Part shown: one piece after another, positions 47,701-62,700 of the stretch
Numbering within the stretch: the stretch's first letter is position 1
Layout: each line of letters begins with the position of its first letter
From: Symsagittifera roscoffensis
Lineage: Eukaryota > Xenacoelomorpha > Acoela > Convolutidae
Length of the DNA stretch: 64,000 nt
Assembly (NCBI RefSeq): GCF_963678635.1
Contig: NC_087063.1
Location: forward strand, 74,051,617 to 74,115,616
Direction: 5' to 3'
The notes under the pieces: model-generated
What the model was told of the DNA's origin: nothing
Database searches by the model: none
What the model saw: the letters and a program-made list of their open reading frames with translations, nothing else
Made by a program: the position numbers and the translations under genes

Positions 47701-50700
47701 AAAAAAAACATTGTCGGCTTATCGTTTGTCCGTCTGCTTATTTTTGTCGGTTTAGTTGCCACAATGCAGAATTGTTTTTTTTTTATTATTTAAGCAACTT
47801 CCACTGTAATTGAAAATCGATTTGTTTAATTTCTGTAATTTTTATTTTACCTAGCCCTGATGTATAATTTCTCTATTAGTTTCTTGCTTAAAAGGTTTAT
47901 TTGGTTTGACTGGTTTTGGCTTAAGTTCTATCGGCTGAGTCACATACTGTTGCGTTGTTTGGTAGAAAATATGTTTATTTTTATATCCTTTCAGAAGTGG
48001 AGACGGCTTAAAAACTTTATTATTTCAAAGTTTTCCATGACAACAGTTTTTGTTTTTGATTCAATTGGCATCTACCCAGAAATTTTTGACTTTGTTGCCG
48101 CTCAATAAAATTTTCTGAAAGCAGATTTAAAGCTGGAGATTTGTTTCTTAGTCTCTATTCCTTAAAATTGAACTTGTGTGGTATTCGTCTCAATTTTTGT
48201 CTACCAGCTTGCAGTTTTAATTTTATTTGGTATTGCGGGTGATGCGTTCATTTGGCTGAAGGTCTTTGCGTTCCTTGACTCTTTTCCAATTATCTATTGT
48301 CTATGTTTTTGAGAGTCGATGAACGTATTTCAAATTTTCATATAGGCTCTTATAATTTTTTAACGTTTTTTTTGTCAAGAAAACTCTTTAAATGCTCTTT
48401 TCTTTTACAGAAATGCTTTTATGCTGAGAAATGCATCTCTGAATGATTCTAGGTATATTTGTACTATTTGATTACAATTCAATTTCATCTGCTAAAAGTT
48501 AGGTAAATTGTGCTCTTCAATTACCAAAGTGTTAAGGTCACGAAAAACGTGATCGACTTCTTGTTTCGAAAGTTGAAATGACTTTCAGATTTCGCTGCGG
48601 AATTAAAATTTTTCTCATTGCTCTAGTTAATTTTATCAAAAAAGTTTCAATAGTAAATTCGTTCATTTTGAAAGTCAAAGAGCATTAAGGTTTTTCTATT
48701 TTTCTACTTAGAAATTTCAAAGTTGCAAAGTTGCAGTTTTCTTTAAAAAAAACTAGTCAGTTTTGATTCTCTTCTCATCAATGCTTTTTCCAATTCTGGC
48801 TTATGGTTTTTTGTTCTGCTTTGCAAGTAATTCAAAGCTCCGTTTTAAGTCTTATTACACTTGTGAGAGCATGTGTCTTCTATTCGGGAACTTGAATTTT
48901 TCCATTTAACATTTTTTTTTTCAAATCTTAATCGTTTTTCTTATTTGCCTGATTATTACACTAGCCTGTTTTAGTGGTTGTAGTGCAATAGGTGCCACTT
49001 TTGGTGGCACTTTTATGGCTTTTTGATTGCATGTGCTTTCCCATTCGTTTAGCTATAAGTTAACACAGTTGATGCATTCTTAGCTTATCAAATGAACCAA
49101 AAAACCTATTTGTATCAAACAATATAACAATAAAAAAAACTCGATTTGAGAAAATTTCTAACTCAATAAATAACTCAATTTTATAAAATGCATACTTTAT
49201 ATAGAATGTGATTTATGATTTTTAATTTTTTTTACATGCAAATTTAGTGTAGTTGAACGTAATTCAGACTCTTTTTTAGCTCGTGATAATTTTTTTTAGG
49301 AAAAGTTAAAATTTGTTCAGGTCCAATTTTTTTTTCGAGGTTTGACTTAAAATAGTTTTTTAAGTTAAGTTCATTTTTTTGTTAAAAGGAAGGCAAACTC
49401 CATTATCAAACAGGGAAATTGTAAAGTTCGCGAAAAACAGGATCGACTTCTAATTTTGAAAATGGAAATTAATTATCAGATTTCCCTGCTACAGAAAATT
49501 TTATCGATTGATTCAGTTTTCTCAATTTGGGTTAATTCAATCAAAAAAGTCATAAATTGTTTTAGAAATTCAATGAATTTTTAAGGCCATCGATTTTTTT
49601 GGAAATTCGAAATAGTAAATTGAAAAATTAAATCAGTATTTTTTTCTTTTTAGTAGCGTTCATTGACTTTTTCTAGCTGTCTATTGGCAATGTTTGTTTT
49701 GTATCGCAAGTGGTGCGAAGCTCAGCATCGCTTCTGTCTAATTAATGTTTTCTTCTAGGTGGTGTCCAAAAGTATTTCCGAAGGCAAGGCTACCGAGGCA
49801 TTGGACTGGTGTGACGATGCATTCTCGTGGCTCACCAGGTAAGAAATTGGTTGGAGGAAGATGAGTGTAATGCGGCCTACCCTGTCTTCCAATGGGAGTT
49901 TAATTTGTTGAAACATTCAACACTATTCTTTCCAGTGATATAATCGATGTAATTGTTAATACGGTAGGGATATCAGTTCAATTGGTTTTGTGCAAATGGG
50001 ATGCCAAGCCGTAATTTTATTTCTTTTTTGCTTTAGAATCACTAAAAAATTATTAAAAATGTTATGTTGAACAACAAAAGATTCTGATTAGACAATTTTG
50101 GTCCTTCGAGTTTCCTATCGTATGTAGGCTCTGATCATCCGAAAATTCAGTTTACCAATTTGCTAATTAGTTTTTTACCCATCTGACGATTACTTTTTTC
50201 ATTTGATAGTCGACCATACGTTTTCAGGTGGTACATAAGCACGCCGTAATATACACCATCTGGAGTATAAACTAGCCAAAATTTGGGATGTTACATATTA
50301 TAGTTGTAATATTATCGTACTAATTATATAACAGAAGAATAATTCAGAATTCGATGTGTGTCCTAATGTTCCGACGTTTTTTCATTCGGCTAGTTTATAC
50401 TTCGGCTGGTTTTTGCACACTCATTTTCACTCAGGCACAAACTGGAGCTGTTACAAAAATGAAATAATTAACCAGAGAAGATGCTTAATAATCATCGCTA
50501 GATCATCTGCTCATTATTTTTAGCAGGTCTACTGATCAACTAAAAATCACCAAAAGAAGGAAAGTCCAAAACTGTTTTGATTTTGCACCACATTTTTGCA
50601 TAAGTGTTGACAGGGGCGGATTTAGGGGGGGGGGGGGCGCGGACGCCCCCCCCCCCCCTCAGGGATTCGAACCCCTGCCGACCCAAAGGGTCCCCCCCTT

Positions 50701-53700
50701 TGATACTTTTTCAGAAATCCATTTTTGGCCGACCGACCCTAAAATTTTTCTAAAGGCGCCTTTGGCGCCAATATATACTAACTTTGAGGGGGAGCGCGCG
50801 CCAAAAAAAAACGCTATTTTTTTGTCAAAACTTTTCAAAAAGTGCCCAAAAACGGTTTTTTTGACTGTTTTTTCAAAAATGTGCCTGCGGCGCACAAAAT
50901 TTTGCCAAAATAGGGGCAAAACAGTGCTTTGGGAGGGCTCGAAAAATCAATTTGGTCGACCTAAAAAAAAAAAAAAAAGGTCGTCAAAATTTTGGAAAGT
51001 TTTTTGAAAATCCGCCCCCCCCCCTCGAGAAAATCCTAGATCCGCCCCTGAGTGTTGACATTGTTCACCCTTCGCTAATACTTGAATGAATTAGAATGAC
51101 GGAACTTTTGCGAAAACATTTCTCCGCTAGTGCGCGGATCGAACCTCAGACCTGAAAACATTCATTCTATTCATTTGTTCACGTCTCCCTCATCAAACAT
51201 ACTGCACACATCGAGTGAAGATTTTTTCATCAATGTTGTTTGGTTGCATCATTTTGTTCACTTCAAACTGGTTTTTTGAAATGATTTCAGTTAATTCCTT
51301 CCAAAAGACTGCAATTTTCATAAAGTTTATTTTAATTAGTTTATCATGGAACTAGTCTGCATTATTTTTAGGGGGCGTAGCGTCTTGCATGCGTGCCGCT
51401 TAGCATGCGCAATTAAAGTAATACTTTAAAATGTGATTAAACAAACTCGGTTCTAGTTGCGCTAACAGCCGCATGTTAAGCGACACGCATGCTAGTAGGC
51501 CGGTCCCCAGTCTTAGGTTTGTGTAATTTTCTAGGCATCTGGCAAAATTGATAAATGTACTCAAACACCATGCAAATATCGATCAGTGTTGTGCCATCTT
51601 TGCGTGTGTTCCAGTTATAGTTTTTTCCTTGTGCTACTAAATCATTTCCATCTAATTTGAACCTAGCCAGTGAAGTTTGTTGCTCTTCTGTTTCACCGAA
51701 ACAAACAACATTTCCTTTTGAATCTATAACTACCTTTTTGCAGTACTGAAACTGCTAAAGACTTTCAGATACTTTTGCTTCGTTATTTTTACAGATTTGT
51801 AATTTCCTGCCAAATTTCTATCGAGTTCGACAGACGGGTTCAAAGTTAGCTCTCTCATGCAGTCGATTGATGACTTCAGACAATGTTCAGCGTCATCAAA
51901 TGAACATTTTATGTTCTGAATTAAACCATCGCGAATCATTTTCAGAGATTTAACTTGTGCTGTCAATTGGTCGAATACTTCCTCAGTCGACAATCGAATT
52001 TCGTCGCCCGAATTTGCCTCGCTGATTTTTTCCAATTTGTTTTGACCTTCCTCGACAACTTTCAAAACTTGGCTCATCTCATGTTCGCCGTCTTTAATAG
52101 CTGTGGATATTTTTTCAACCGACTCCTTGTATTTTTTTACTTGTTCTGTTGTTGCCTCTTTTCCAATTTCTCAACCCTTTGCAATCAATTTACGAAAAAA
52201 TGTTAAACGAATGCATAAGCAACCAATTTGCATGCAACATATTATCGGTAGTCCCTAGAAGCAAGAATTGTTTTTTATGAGGAAGTGATTTTTCATTTAT
52301 TGTTCCAGCCACTGAAATGGTGAGGAACATCTATTCCACGCACAGTCAGGTGCCAAAAATAATCTTGGGAAAGGGTCGAGTGATATATTTTTGAATTTTT
52401 CGATTTGTAAAATTTCGAGCGAATAAAATGAACGCGCAAGCTTATAATAGGCTCATAATAGTAAACTTATAATTAAAGTTCAGCCGTAAAAACGAAGTTT
52501 TACTCCAGTAGAATAAGTTTCAGACATTTTATAGCGCTTTCTTGAGAATAAGTTTTTTCTCAAAAAAGTTTCTGGCAAATAATTTGAAAACATTTCCGAA
52601 TTAAATTTGTTTATTGTTCCGACTTTCGATACGAAAGTAACGGAATATTTGTGCTCGGGTCGGGTTTTTTTTTCTTCAGACAAATTTCGACTTTTTAACT
52701 AGCCATTTTTGACGGGATTTTTTTTATCATTCGAAAAGTATTGTTGTCCTGAGCTCAAATTTGAAAAGATATTTCACCTGTGATTATTTTTTGTAAAGTT
52801 ACGGGGGTCTAAAGTTTGCCATTTTGGCCAATTTGGGACAATTAACGCGCGATATATTTCGCGCTATTAACGCGTTATTAACGCGCTATTAACGCGTAAG
52901 CGAGAGTTAATCCGTCTTAGAAATCGTTAAAAGAAGCTTATTCGCCATAATTGGTTGGTTACAAGGAGCAAAATCTATCCTTTTGTACTTTGTATGGCGT
53001 GTGGGGCGATGATTTTCATAAAAAATTTCAAATTTTGGAAAAAAAAATTTTCATTTTATTTTTTCTTTTATTTAATTTTTTAATGTTATTACTGCTCCAT
53101 AAACCTTAAAAGGCAGTCGGAACATTCAGGGCTTCGCCCTGATACGAGCAGTCTTGTTCACTTTATGAGGAAATCTGTTGTTTAAGACCACCTAATTTAC
53201 TATAGTTATTGAACTTCTAGGCTTTCTTTCAAGTCATCTTATCACACCACGAACAAAAACGATGTAATTTGGAAATAAACAGCTTTTTGTCGTGGTCGGC
53301 ATTTCCTGTGCTGCTCGAAGAACAACCGCTATCATTGTTTCTTCTGATTTTCTTCTCAAATCAAAAATTTGTTTTAGTTTTTGCAGTGGGGATCTATTAG
53401 CTTTCCTTGTTGGAGAAACACCAGGTCAGAAAATAGCCTTTTTATGCACAGGAAGCCGGATTAACATCAATAAGTTAGAAGTATGTCTCATTTTCTGTCG
53501 GCTAGCTTGCCGTGCTACGTTTGTGATTTTTTGATATTTTTGCCCCTGCCAAAAAATGTCAATCATAACTCTCGATTTATATTTTTTGTTTTTCGAAGAA
53601 AGTATCGGAATATTTATGCTCGGGGTTTTTTTTCTGATTCAGGCCAATCAATATTGGCGAACGAAATACTCGTTTTCATTGTAAATTATAAATGCACCAA

Positions 53701-56700
53701 TCAAGATGATGTTTTACTGAGCGCAATTGTAAAATGATATTTCAACTGCGATGAATTTTGGTAAATTCCGAGTTTAAAAATTGCCAATTTGGCCTAACTG
53801 TTGACTAATTTAAGCAATTTTTGAAATAATTTATCAATGATGCTCATTGCGTAAGCGCGAAATATTCGAGCGCGCTAATTTGTTCCGCATTGACAACAAT
53901 TGCAAACTGAATTGAGGCAAGCTGATTGGTCCTATTAACTCCCTACAAGTCTCAATTTATAACACTTTGTCTCTTTCATGCAGACTAAAGATTTTAGCCT
54001 AATAATATCCGAAACAAAGTAAAGGGGAGTCGTAATATTGAGGGCATTGCCCTGATACGAGCAATCTTGTTCTTCCTGAAAATCAAAAGTTCAGTCATTG
54101 TATTTATGTTTCCAAAGTTGAGGCATTTATGATTGATATCATGAAAATGTCTGCGTTTTTGGCTACCTTTTGAGTTTCACTTTTCGACAAATTGTATGCA
54201 TTGAAAGAATGCAGAAAAAAAACAACTGAATCAATTTATCTACGACGGAAAGGACCTATATACGAGAGCTCTTCAGCTTTTATTTGCAAAATTCTTTTTT
54301 GCATTCTATTGGGACGAACATTATTTTTTTTGTTAGATTATATTGGAAAAGAGAGAGGCCTTTGGTCTCATTGTATTCATCCAAAATCATAGAGAGATGG
54401 ACTACTTCGTGATTGGTTGATTCCCGGTGATCGTTTCTCCAGCAGACGCGACAGATGAAGTTTTCATGGTCGCATCTTAGGCAAATGTACTCCTTCGGCT
54501 TGTTGTGATGAACACATAAGCTTTTGTAATCAATTTCATCCTTGCGGCAATGTTGCGCTCCTGATCCATGTGCTTGAATAGCCTTAAATCCAATTTTTTT
54601 TCTTCAAAAAACAAACTTAAAACTAACGTATTTCCGTTTAAAAAATTGAGATAATAAGACGTAATCAATTATTATAATTCTAACTTTCTCTAAATTGGGT
54701 CACTGCTGATACTCGTCATTATTCTTTTGGTCAAATTGATTTAAATTTTCAGTTCAGTCTCAACTGAATAAATTTTTTTTTTTGATTTTTTATTTTCAAT
54801 TTGTTGTCGATTGTTCTTTTTATACACTTTCATTTTTAACGAACCTGAATTGCTGAGCCGAGATCGAAATTTCGAGTCAATGTTTCATTGTTTGAGATGT
54901 CGACTGAAACAACCTGCTTGCAGACGGCGCATTCGGGTGGGTTTCTGAGGGTGAACAGGCGGGACAGACATGTTCTTGGGGGCCCACAGTACGAATGGCC
55001 GCATGGTAACATGCAAGTGTTCTCGAACACCTCGAGACAAATGCTGCACTCGAAAGCTTTCGATAATTGTTTATCCATTTCTGATAGAGAAATTAAAAAC
55101 AGAACGGGATTGAAGTTACAAAATTTGATCGGACGCAGTTAAATTGTCCTGAAGTTTTGTTGAATGACAATTTTATCGTGATATATCAAAAATCGGCATT
55201 GACAACAATATGAATTAACTGAGTACTCGATCCTTTAGGTTCTTTCGACAGAAATTGGTATCTAAAAATCTGAATGTGGCTGAATTTGCTCTGACATCAT
55301 TTTGCAAATAATCTGGGCTCTTTCGACATATTTGTTCAGTGGTGATCATGTGACTTCATCTGAGCTGAGCAACCTTGGTAACAGATCGAATCCATTGAAT
55401 CCAACTTTTGAAGTTGCAACGCAATATCTTAGATAGAGGTGTGTTGTACCATGCAAATAGCAAGGCTTTGAAATGCTGCTTTCACTGAATTTGGTTTGGC
55501 GGCAGTTCGCCAATTTAATCTGATTCAATAGTTTAATAATCCAAAAATTCCATATCAAGTTCTCGTGCGCTGTTGAGTTGCTGTGCACTTCTGAATCAAT
55601 TGATTTCGAATGAAATTTTATTTTATTCTGGAAAATTGATTTCCGAAGAATTGTCGCTTATGGAAATGCAACCTCCCCCATGTATTCAACCCTATCATCC
55701 CGTAAAAGTTCTCACTGTTGTGATATTTCACGACCGTTCGCCCACCTGAACTACTAAAACAATTTTCTTCAGGGCCAATGCGGGACTTGCATTGTCTAAA
55801 CAATTGCTCTTAAAAAGAATTAAACAATGTATGAGTTGAACATTTTTTGTTCGACATATTTTTGAGGTGTCTGTCGGCATAGGATGTTGCCGAAAACTTT
55901 GGCGAGACAGAAGTTTGAAAGAAAACTGAAAAAATTTGTTTGTGATGGAAAACTTTTTTAAACTGAAACACTGTACGCGATATAGTATGGAAAAATTGAG
56001 ACAAAAAATATTATCTTGTAAATTTTTGACGGATTTTTTTATCGTTACATGGTTTTTGATAGTTAAAGGATCGTTAAAATTTAATCACAAGATCTCCAAT
56101 TTAGAAGTTGCAATTTAATCATGATGCAATTGTAACATCTAAATCTGTTTGCTAATGCAATGTGTACTGCTGGGAACGTTTTCAGAATTAAATTGATTTT
56201 TTGTCGGCTTGTTGAGCTTCCTCTCGTTTTTTTGGTTTGCTTGCCGGATATTTTAATTTTTTAAACACTTCTAATGAGGGGCTACAATTATTTCCACTAG
56301 CTTTATAATAAATTCAAATTCAATCAAACATGCAGCGAACCTGCCGTAGAGAAAACACATATGCTTCAGACGACAAAAGTCAGGGGTTTGAATCCGGCCT
56401 GGATTTTTTTTTTTACAATCAGATTTTTTTCAGACTATCGGCCGTCTGTTTATTGTTATAGACTTAGATCCCGTATCGCTCTTTTACTAGATTCAGCTTA
56501 TCCGGAAACTCACTTCCTTTTCAGTAAATTAAACAAAAAAGTTCCATTGAAAATGGTCTTCTTATTTTCTGAATAACATTAGTCGAAGTAATCAAGTCAC
56601 ATACCGGGTTTTTTGAAAAATTTTCGAAAATTTTGGTTCGTCGTTAATGTGCAGGGAATTATTACACATGCGGTTGTTATGCTCACATTAGCATTGTCGG

Positions 56701-59700
56701 CTTTCTACTGCTTTTTAAGTTTTGCTAGATGCAAGGTAAACTTTCAGTTGTCTTGTTTGGCATGTTATTTGTTTAAATGAACTTTATTTCAGGCTAATTA
56801 TTGAAAGATACGAAATATCTAGTGGTAAATTTAGCTTTTCTCGATATTTTGAAAACGTTTTCTTTGAGGTAGCGGCTTTGGTCTCATCAATTTCTGTCTG
56901 CTAGTTTTTCCCGCTTTGTTTGTGCTGTATTGCAAGTTTTCTGCTATATGGTTGTCGACTTAAACTCTGCCGGTTTAGTTTTTGAGTTTTGTATACTTTG
57001 TCTTCACTACATATATAGCATTTGTGGACACTATGTGGCCATTTGTATCACTTGGGGACACTATGCGGTTAGTGATTGAAGTTTTTTCCAAAAAAATTTA
57101 TTGAAAAATTTTGGTTGATTTTCAGCTTTTTGGCTGACGGCTTAACTTTTGCCGGCTTTTTTTACCTTAAATGTTGTTTCATACAAATTTTTGGTGAATT
57201 TTTTTGACCAATAATAGTCTGGCACTCTTTTTTCGAGTGCTCAAAATGAATTCCGAAAGAAACTGTAGAAAACCTAAACAATTTTAATCAGGAAAAAAAC
57301 TTATTTTTTCAATTCTTAGTTTTTTTAAGAGTATTGAACGTAGTCCAAACTCTTATATAGGTCTTGGTGATTTTTTTGTTTCGGGAAAAAGCCTTAAAAT
57401 GCTCAAAAAACTGAAAATGTGCATTCATACGTTTTAATGCATTTATGCAAGCACTTAGGTATATATTCACTTTTTGAGGTCAATTGAAAATCATCTGCTG
57501 AAAGTTACGTAAATAGCATTCTCCAAATACGATCGTGGAATCGCGCGAAAAAACGTGAACGATTTCTAGTTTCGAAAGTTGAATTTAATTTTTGGATTTC
57601 AGGCGGAATAGAAATTTTACCTTTCGAATCAATTTCTCAAGGTGTGTTTATTTTACCAGAAAAGCGCCAATTATAAATTGTTCTAGAACTTCAAAAAGTT
57701 TAAAGGGCATCTATTTTTTTACTTCGAAATTCGAAAGTTGAGATTTTTCGACAAAGTCAGTATTTTTTTTTCTGTTTACTTGCGTTCATTACTTTTTTCC
57801 AACTGTCAATTGGCTGTTTTGTTTTTCTAGCTCCATCAATTTCATCGTTCCGAGTCATAATTTTTGAGGTTCATGCTGTTTGATTCTTTTACTTGTTGTA
57901 TCGCAAGTGGCGCAAAGCTCAGCTTCGTCTCTGGGTAGGCTTTTTAATTAGGGCGTATATCCATTTTTTTTCTCTTATTCAGTACCTAGTTGGCCATGGC
58001 ATAGATAGATGCGTCAAAGCCATAACTTTTTGTCATAGTTCAGAATGCATTAGAGTATTGTGAGAAGTTTTTTTGTTTGAACATAAACAAAAGCGATAAT
58101 TTAACAACTTTTGCTAAAAAAAAATAACCCGAATTTGAACAAGAAGGCCTTATTAAATGACTTCATATTTTTTCCCTCAAAGATTTTTTTACTTGATTTG
58201 TATTGTCCTTTCTTTTAAAGCTTCCTTTGTATTTGAAAAGATTTGGAAAAAACAGGATTAAAAATATCTGTTTTGAAACATGAAACTGTTAGCGAACGCT
58301 ACTATTCGAATCTCCGACCGGGCATTATTTCGGCTTTTTTTGTTTTTGTATATTTTCTTTATTTTAAAGCTTCCTTGTGCCTTTAATGCATTTATGCAAG
58401 CACTTAGGTATATATTCACTTTTTGAGGTCAATTGAAAATCATCTGCTGAAAGTTACGTAAATAGCACTCTCCAAATACAATCGTGAAAATCGCGCGAAA
58501 AAACGTGAACGATTTCTAGTTTCGAAAGTGGAATTTAATTTTTGGATTTCCAGCGGAATAGAAATTTTACCTATCGATCCATTTTCTCAAGGTGGGTTAA
58601 TTTTACCAAAAAAGCGCCAATCATAAATTGTTCTAGAACTTCAAAAAGTTTAAAGGGCATCTATTTTTTACTTTGAAATTCGAAAGTTGAGATTTTTCAA
58701 CAAAGTCAGTGTTTTTTTTCTGTTTACTTGCGTTCATTTCTCTTTTCCAACTGTCAGTTAGCTATGTTTGTTTTTCTAGCTCCTTCAATTTCATTGTTCA
58801 TAATTTTTTAAGATCAAGCTGTTTGATTCTTTTACTTGTTGTATCGCAAGTGGCGCAAAGCTCAGCTTCGTCTCTGTGTTGACTCTGGGTTTGATTATTG
58901 TTTGTAGGAATTTATAAACTAATTGTTTGTAGGGTTGAACGATACCGAAGCCAATTAATGCCCGGTTGGAGATTCGAATGCTAACGTTTTTATATTTCAA
59001 AACAGATATTTTTATTCCTTTTTTTCCCAAATCTTTTAAAATATCTTTTTACTCTTGCGTGAAGCAAGGGTGTTGCAACTGGATGCAACAGTTTTCCCGT
59101 TACTATTTTTCGATAGAAAGTACATTTAGAAGGAAGTTCGAAATGGAAGAATTACAAATGTGCATCTTACTTGTTTTGCCTACATAAGCTAGTGCTTGCA
59201 TTGTAGGTAATAGATGCATTTTTTTAAACTGAAATTTTTTCAGTTGCTTTTCAGCTTATTATACCCTCAATTTTTATCATGCTATCAGATAAAAAACACC
59301 TTTGAAAATTTTCATATTTTGCTTTCAGTGTTTTTTTTTAAAAAATTGTCAAATTTATTTTATTTCGTTACTTGTTTCCAGTAAACTTCCTACTTTCCTC
59401 TTGCTCTGCTTATTGTATTTTTCATTTGCTGTTCAAGTATAATCAGATTTAATTAATTTAAGATATTGTTTTTAAAGTACTCACCAAGCGTTTCTGCTGT
59501 TTAAAAAAACTGAAAATATGATAGTTTTTTGGCAGCTTTTTTTGGCATATGATAGTTCTTCTGGATATTTTGTCTTACTTGGTTTGGACTTAGTTCCTGG
59601 CAACTGGTCCTCCTAATCATTATAATATTGGAAAAATTATGTTGCAAATCAACTCAAATTAATGGCCAAATTAACTTTTGGACTTTTTTATAATCATTTT

Positions 59701-62700
59701 TCTCAGCACAACGGGGGTGTACCGACGCTTTGTCTGCATACTTACCGATCGGTTATGTTTTTTTAATGCTAGTTTAAAGCTGGCCTTGTGTTGTGCAACA
59801 ATTTTTCATCAAATTCAGTTGAATCATCAAAATGTATATAAATTTTGGCTGTTATTTTTTTGCGTTTTTTTCAATTTTTATGCGGCTCGATATTGCTCGA
59901 TAATTGCAAGTTGTGTTATATTGCTAGTTGTAAGCTTTTCACCTTTGTGTAAGTATTTGATTTTTGCGTGTATTAGCTTCGGGCTCTGTTTTCTAAATAA
60001 TTTTCTTTCGAAAAGTTTTGGTCAAAACGACCTCTTCATTTTCATAAGAAGCTGGTCACTCTTATGAGCATTTATTGTTTTTTTTTGATTTTTTTTAGCT
60101 CGACAACGAATGGAAGCGAAGATCGTGAAAAACACGATAAAAAGTGGAAAAGGTCTACTAGACTCATTTCTTTCTGTATTATTATTCTTTATCATGAAAA
60201 TTTCTGCTAATTTTGTACTAATGTTTTAGAGCGTTTGTAGTATTGAAAAAGTTAGTGTGCAATGCATGATATCTATATCAAGTTAATTAGGGAAACTCTA
60301 GTGGCCGAAGTACCGAATGCCCGAAAACGATATTAGCCAATTAGAATTCAGTATTCAAAAATTCGAAAGAAATTCAGTGACAAACTGCAAATAGTCAGTT
60401 TGGCTAATTTAATGTCATTTTTGCACATTCAGTCCTTCTGTCATGAGAATAGTCACTATTTACTTAAATAATTTAGAACTCTTGCCAAATAGCATAAGTT
60501 TGAGCGCTCAGAAGTATTGGTGATGTCATTACATATTTTTCTACAATTGATGTTCAAGCAAGAATCCTCGAATCCTGCTGCAATGATCCTCGCAACGCTT
60601 TGATTACCATATATAAAAAAAATTTAGGTAATGCTAAAAAAACGAAAATTTTTAGAAATAAACTAGATAATGTTGATCTTCCAATTAGACCAAAGATTGA
60701 TTATTGTTCTGACTTTCGTAGGGAGTCTGTAATATAAATGCTTGGGGTGTTTTTTCATTCTGACTAGTTTTTAAACGAACCCATTAAACAAATAAGTTTT
60801 ATGCTATCAAAAAATAGTGTTTCGGAGACGTAACATCTGTTCTCATAATGAACCTCAAAGTACTCGTTTTGGTAGTTTTTTAACCGATGAAATAATTACC
60901 CTGCATTTCTTAACTAATTTTGTGAGCAATGATTAAAGAAATATTGCTGATTTGATGTTAAAAGAATTTCAGTTGCCAGCCAGAATTGGTTATTTTTATC
61001 ATGTCTAGGCGGTTTCTGAAAGAGTTTTTCTAACAATCAGTGAATGAAGTTGATTTTCATTTATTAACATTGTGGTGCTATTTCAGAAAAAAAATTTAAG
61101 TTATTCGCGCCAAAAATTTTTTGTTTGAGTTTTGGTCTTTGTTGGAATTCACCTCAAATTCATTTTCTAATGAAAGACACAATGCGCTATTCAATGACAA
61201 ATGTGCAACGGCCGCCAAAAAATTGTGATTTCTGAAATTGGGTTTTTTCATCAAAAAAGTGTCCACCTTAAAAACTTTTGAAATTCAAAGAGATTTAACT
61301 AACTGAAAAACACGTTTCCAACTGTCTGTTAGCACCATATATTGAACCAAATAGGATTGCTTAAATAAGTAAATTTTGTTCCAATACTATTTTCTCATGA
61401 AGCTGACAGAAGTTTCTGGTTAAATTAGATTTAGTTTCTTAGTTGGCGAGGCAGTTCGATTTCAACTGTCTGGGAACTGCTAGAAAAAGTTAATTATTTC
61501 ACTTAGATGTTTGCAATTTCCATGTTTTTGTACTGGGAGTTGTCTTTAGGCGTTCTTCTCCAAAATTGTTTTCATAAATGATGTAAACCAATAGTTATAT
61601 ATATAAATAGAGAATGATAAATGCTTTCGTGTTGATTGATCTTTGATTATTTGACAACCAATTTTTGGTTTATGAGATAGTTAGTAATGTGTCTGTCGAT
61701 TTCAGGCGTCAAGACCAGCTGAACCCCAGCAAAGTGAAGGGTAGACTAGGTGCAGCTGGTGCGCCTGCCATGGGGTCCGTCGGCTTAGCCACCGGGGGCG
61801 ATCAGGACAAGAAGTACGGTGCCGTTGTTTCCGAGATCCACCCAGGCCTTGCGACGATGAAAGCAACTGGATCTGCCGATACCGAAGGTTAGTGCGTTGT
61901 TTTTGATATTCTTCTGACCACTTAGTTGAACGAAGGCTTCGGCTCTTTTTCTCTGCAGAATCAGGCACTACTAAAACGTCAGATAGAGACAAGTAATCAT
62001 TTTAAATCCCTTTCAGCTGTCACTCAATAGACAAGAAAAAACATGAAAAGTTTAATTTTTTTATCGTTGCAGTTTTACACAGATTTCTAACTGCGAAAAG
62101 CTATTTTTGAAAAAAATTGTAAACCCTATCTATTTTTTTAGCGCAGTGCTTTAGAAAGTTTCAGTAACGTCGGTTTTAGGGGCTCTAATTCAAAGTGAAA
62201 CTAATTTTGATTTCGAGTTTTCTAAAAAAAAAAGATGCGCGTGTTTACTTCTAGTCATGCAATGAAAACAAACTGGAAAGGACACATAAAAGTTCCTGAA
62301 TTCGTTCTGTTAGCCTTTTTGGGCCCTTTTTTTACAATTATTTGAACAAAATTTTTAAGCCCATTACACTCATCATATTCATATGCGCACTAGTATACAC
62401 ACAACTTCATGGTCGTACGAGTTTTATCACAGGAGGAATTTATATATTTCTCCAGCGATAATTAAGCGTTCATGGCCGAGAAGGCAGAGCGTGTGACTCC
62501 AATTCTCGAGGTCTCAGGTTCTAAGCCAAAACACGAAAAAATTTTCACTTGAGTTTAATGGGAATCTTTAGATATAACAAATTAAGTTATGCAGTAAGAT
62601 TATAACTCGTGTTAGCTGTACGTCAGATCATCAGTCTCTCTTGCATAACAGTCCTCCATTTATTACACTACAATCATTGTAAATTTACTATCGGACCTCA

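Larger units (their letters stand above)
55100..61705 (+). other. Long intron remainder between exons 14 and 15
   Basis: Apart from the listed repeats, the 6.6 kb is AT-rich with short chance ORFs. The 59678-60067 plus ORF is Phe/Cys/Leu-rich, has no domain and is T-rich like the intron, so I do not call it a gene. Confidence 0.5.

Noticed and set aside
50659-50919. Minus-strand ORF of 86 codons
   Set aside because: Lies wholly inside the hAT MITE, which shows no transposase; composition follows G/C and T runs.
59678-60067. Phe/Cys-rich 129-codon ORF in a CFAP54 intron
   Set aside because: T-rich intron composition, no domain, no splice context.
61702-61992. Minus-strand ORF over exon 15
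   Set aside because: Shadow of the CFAP54-like exon.
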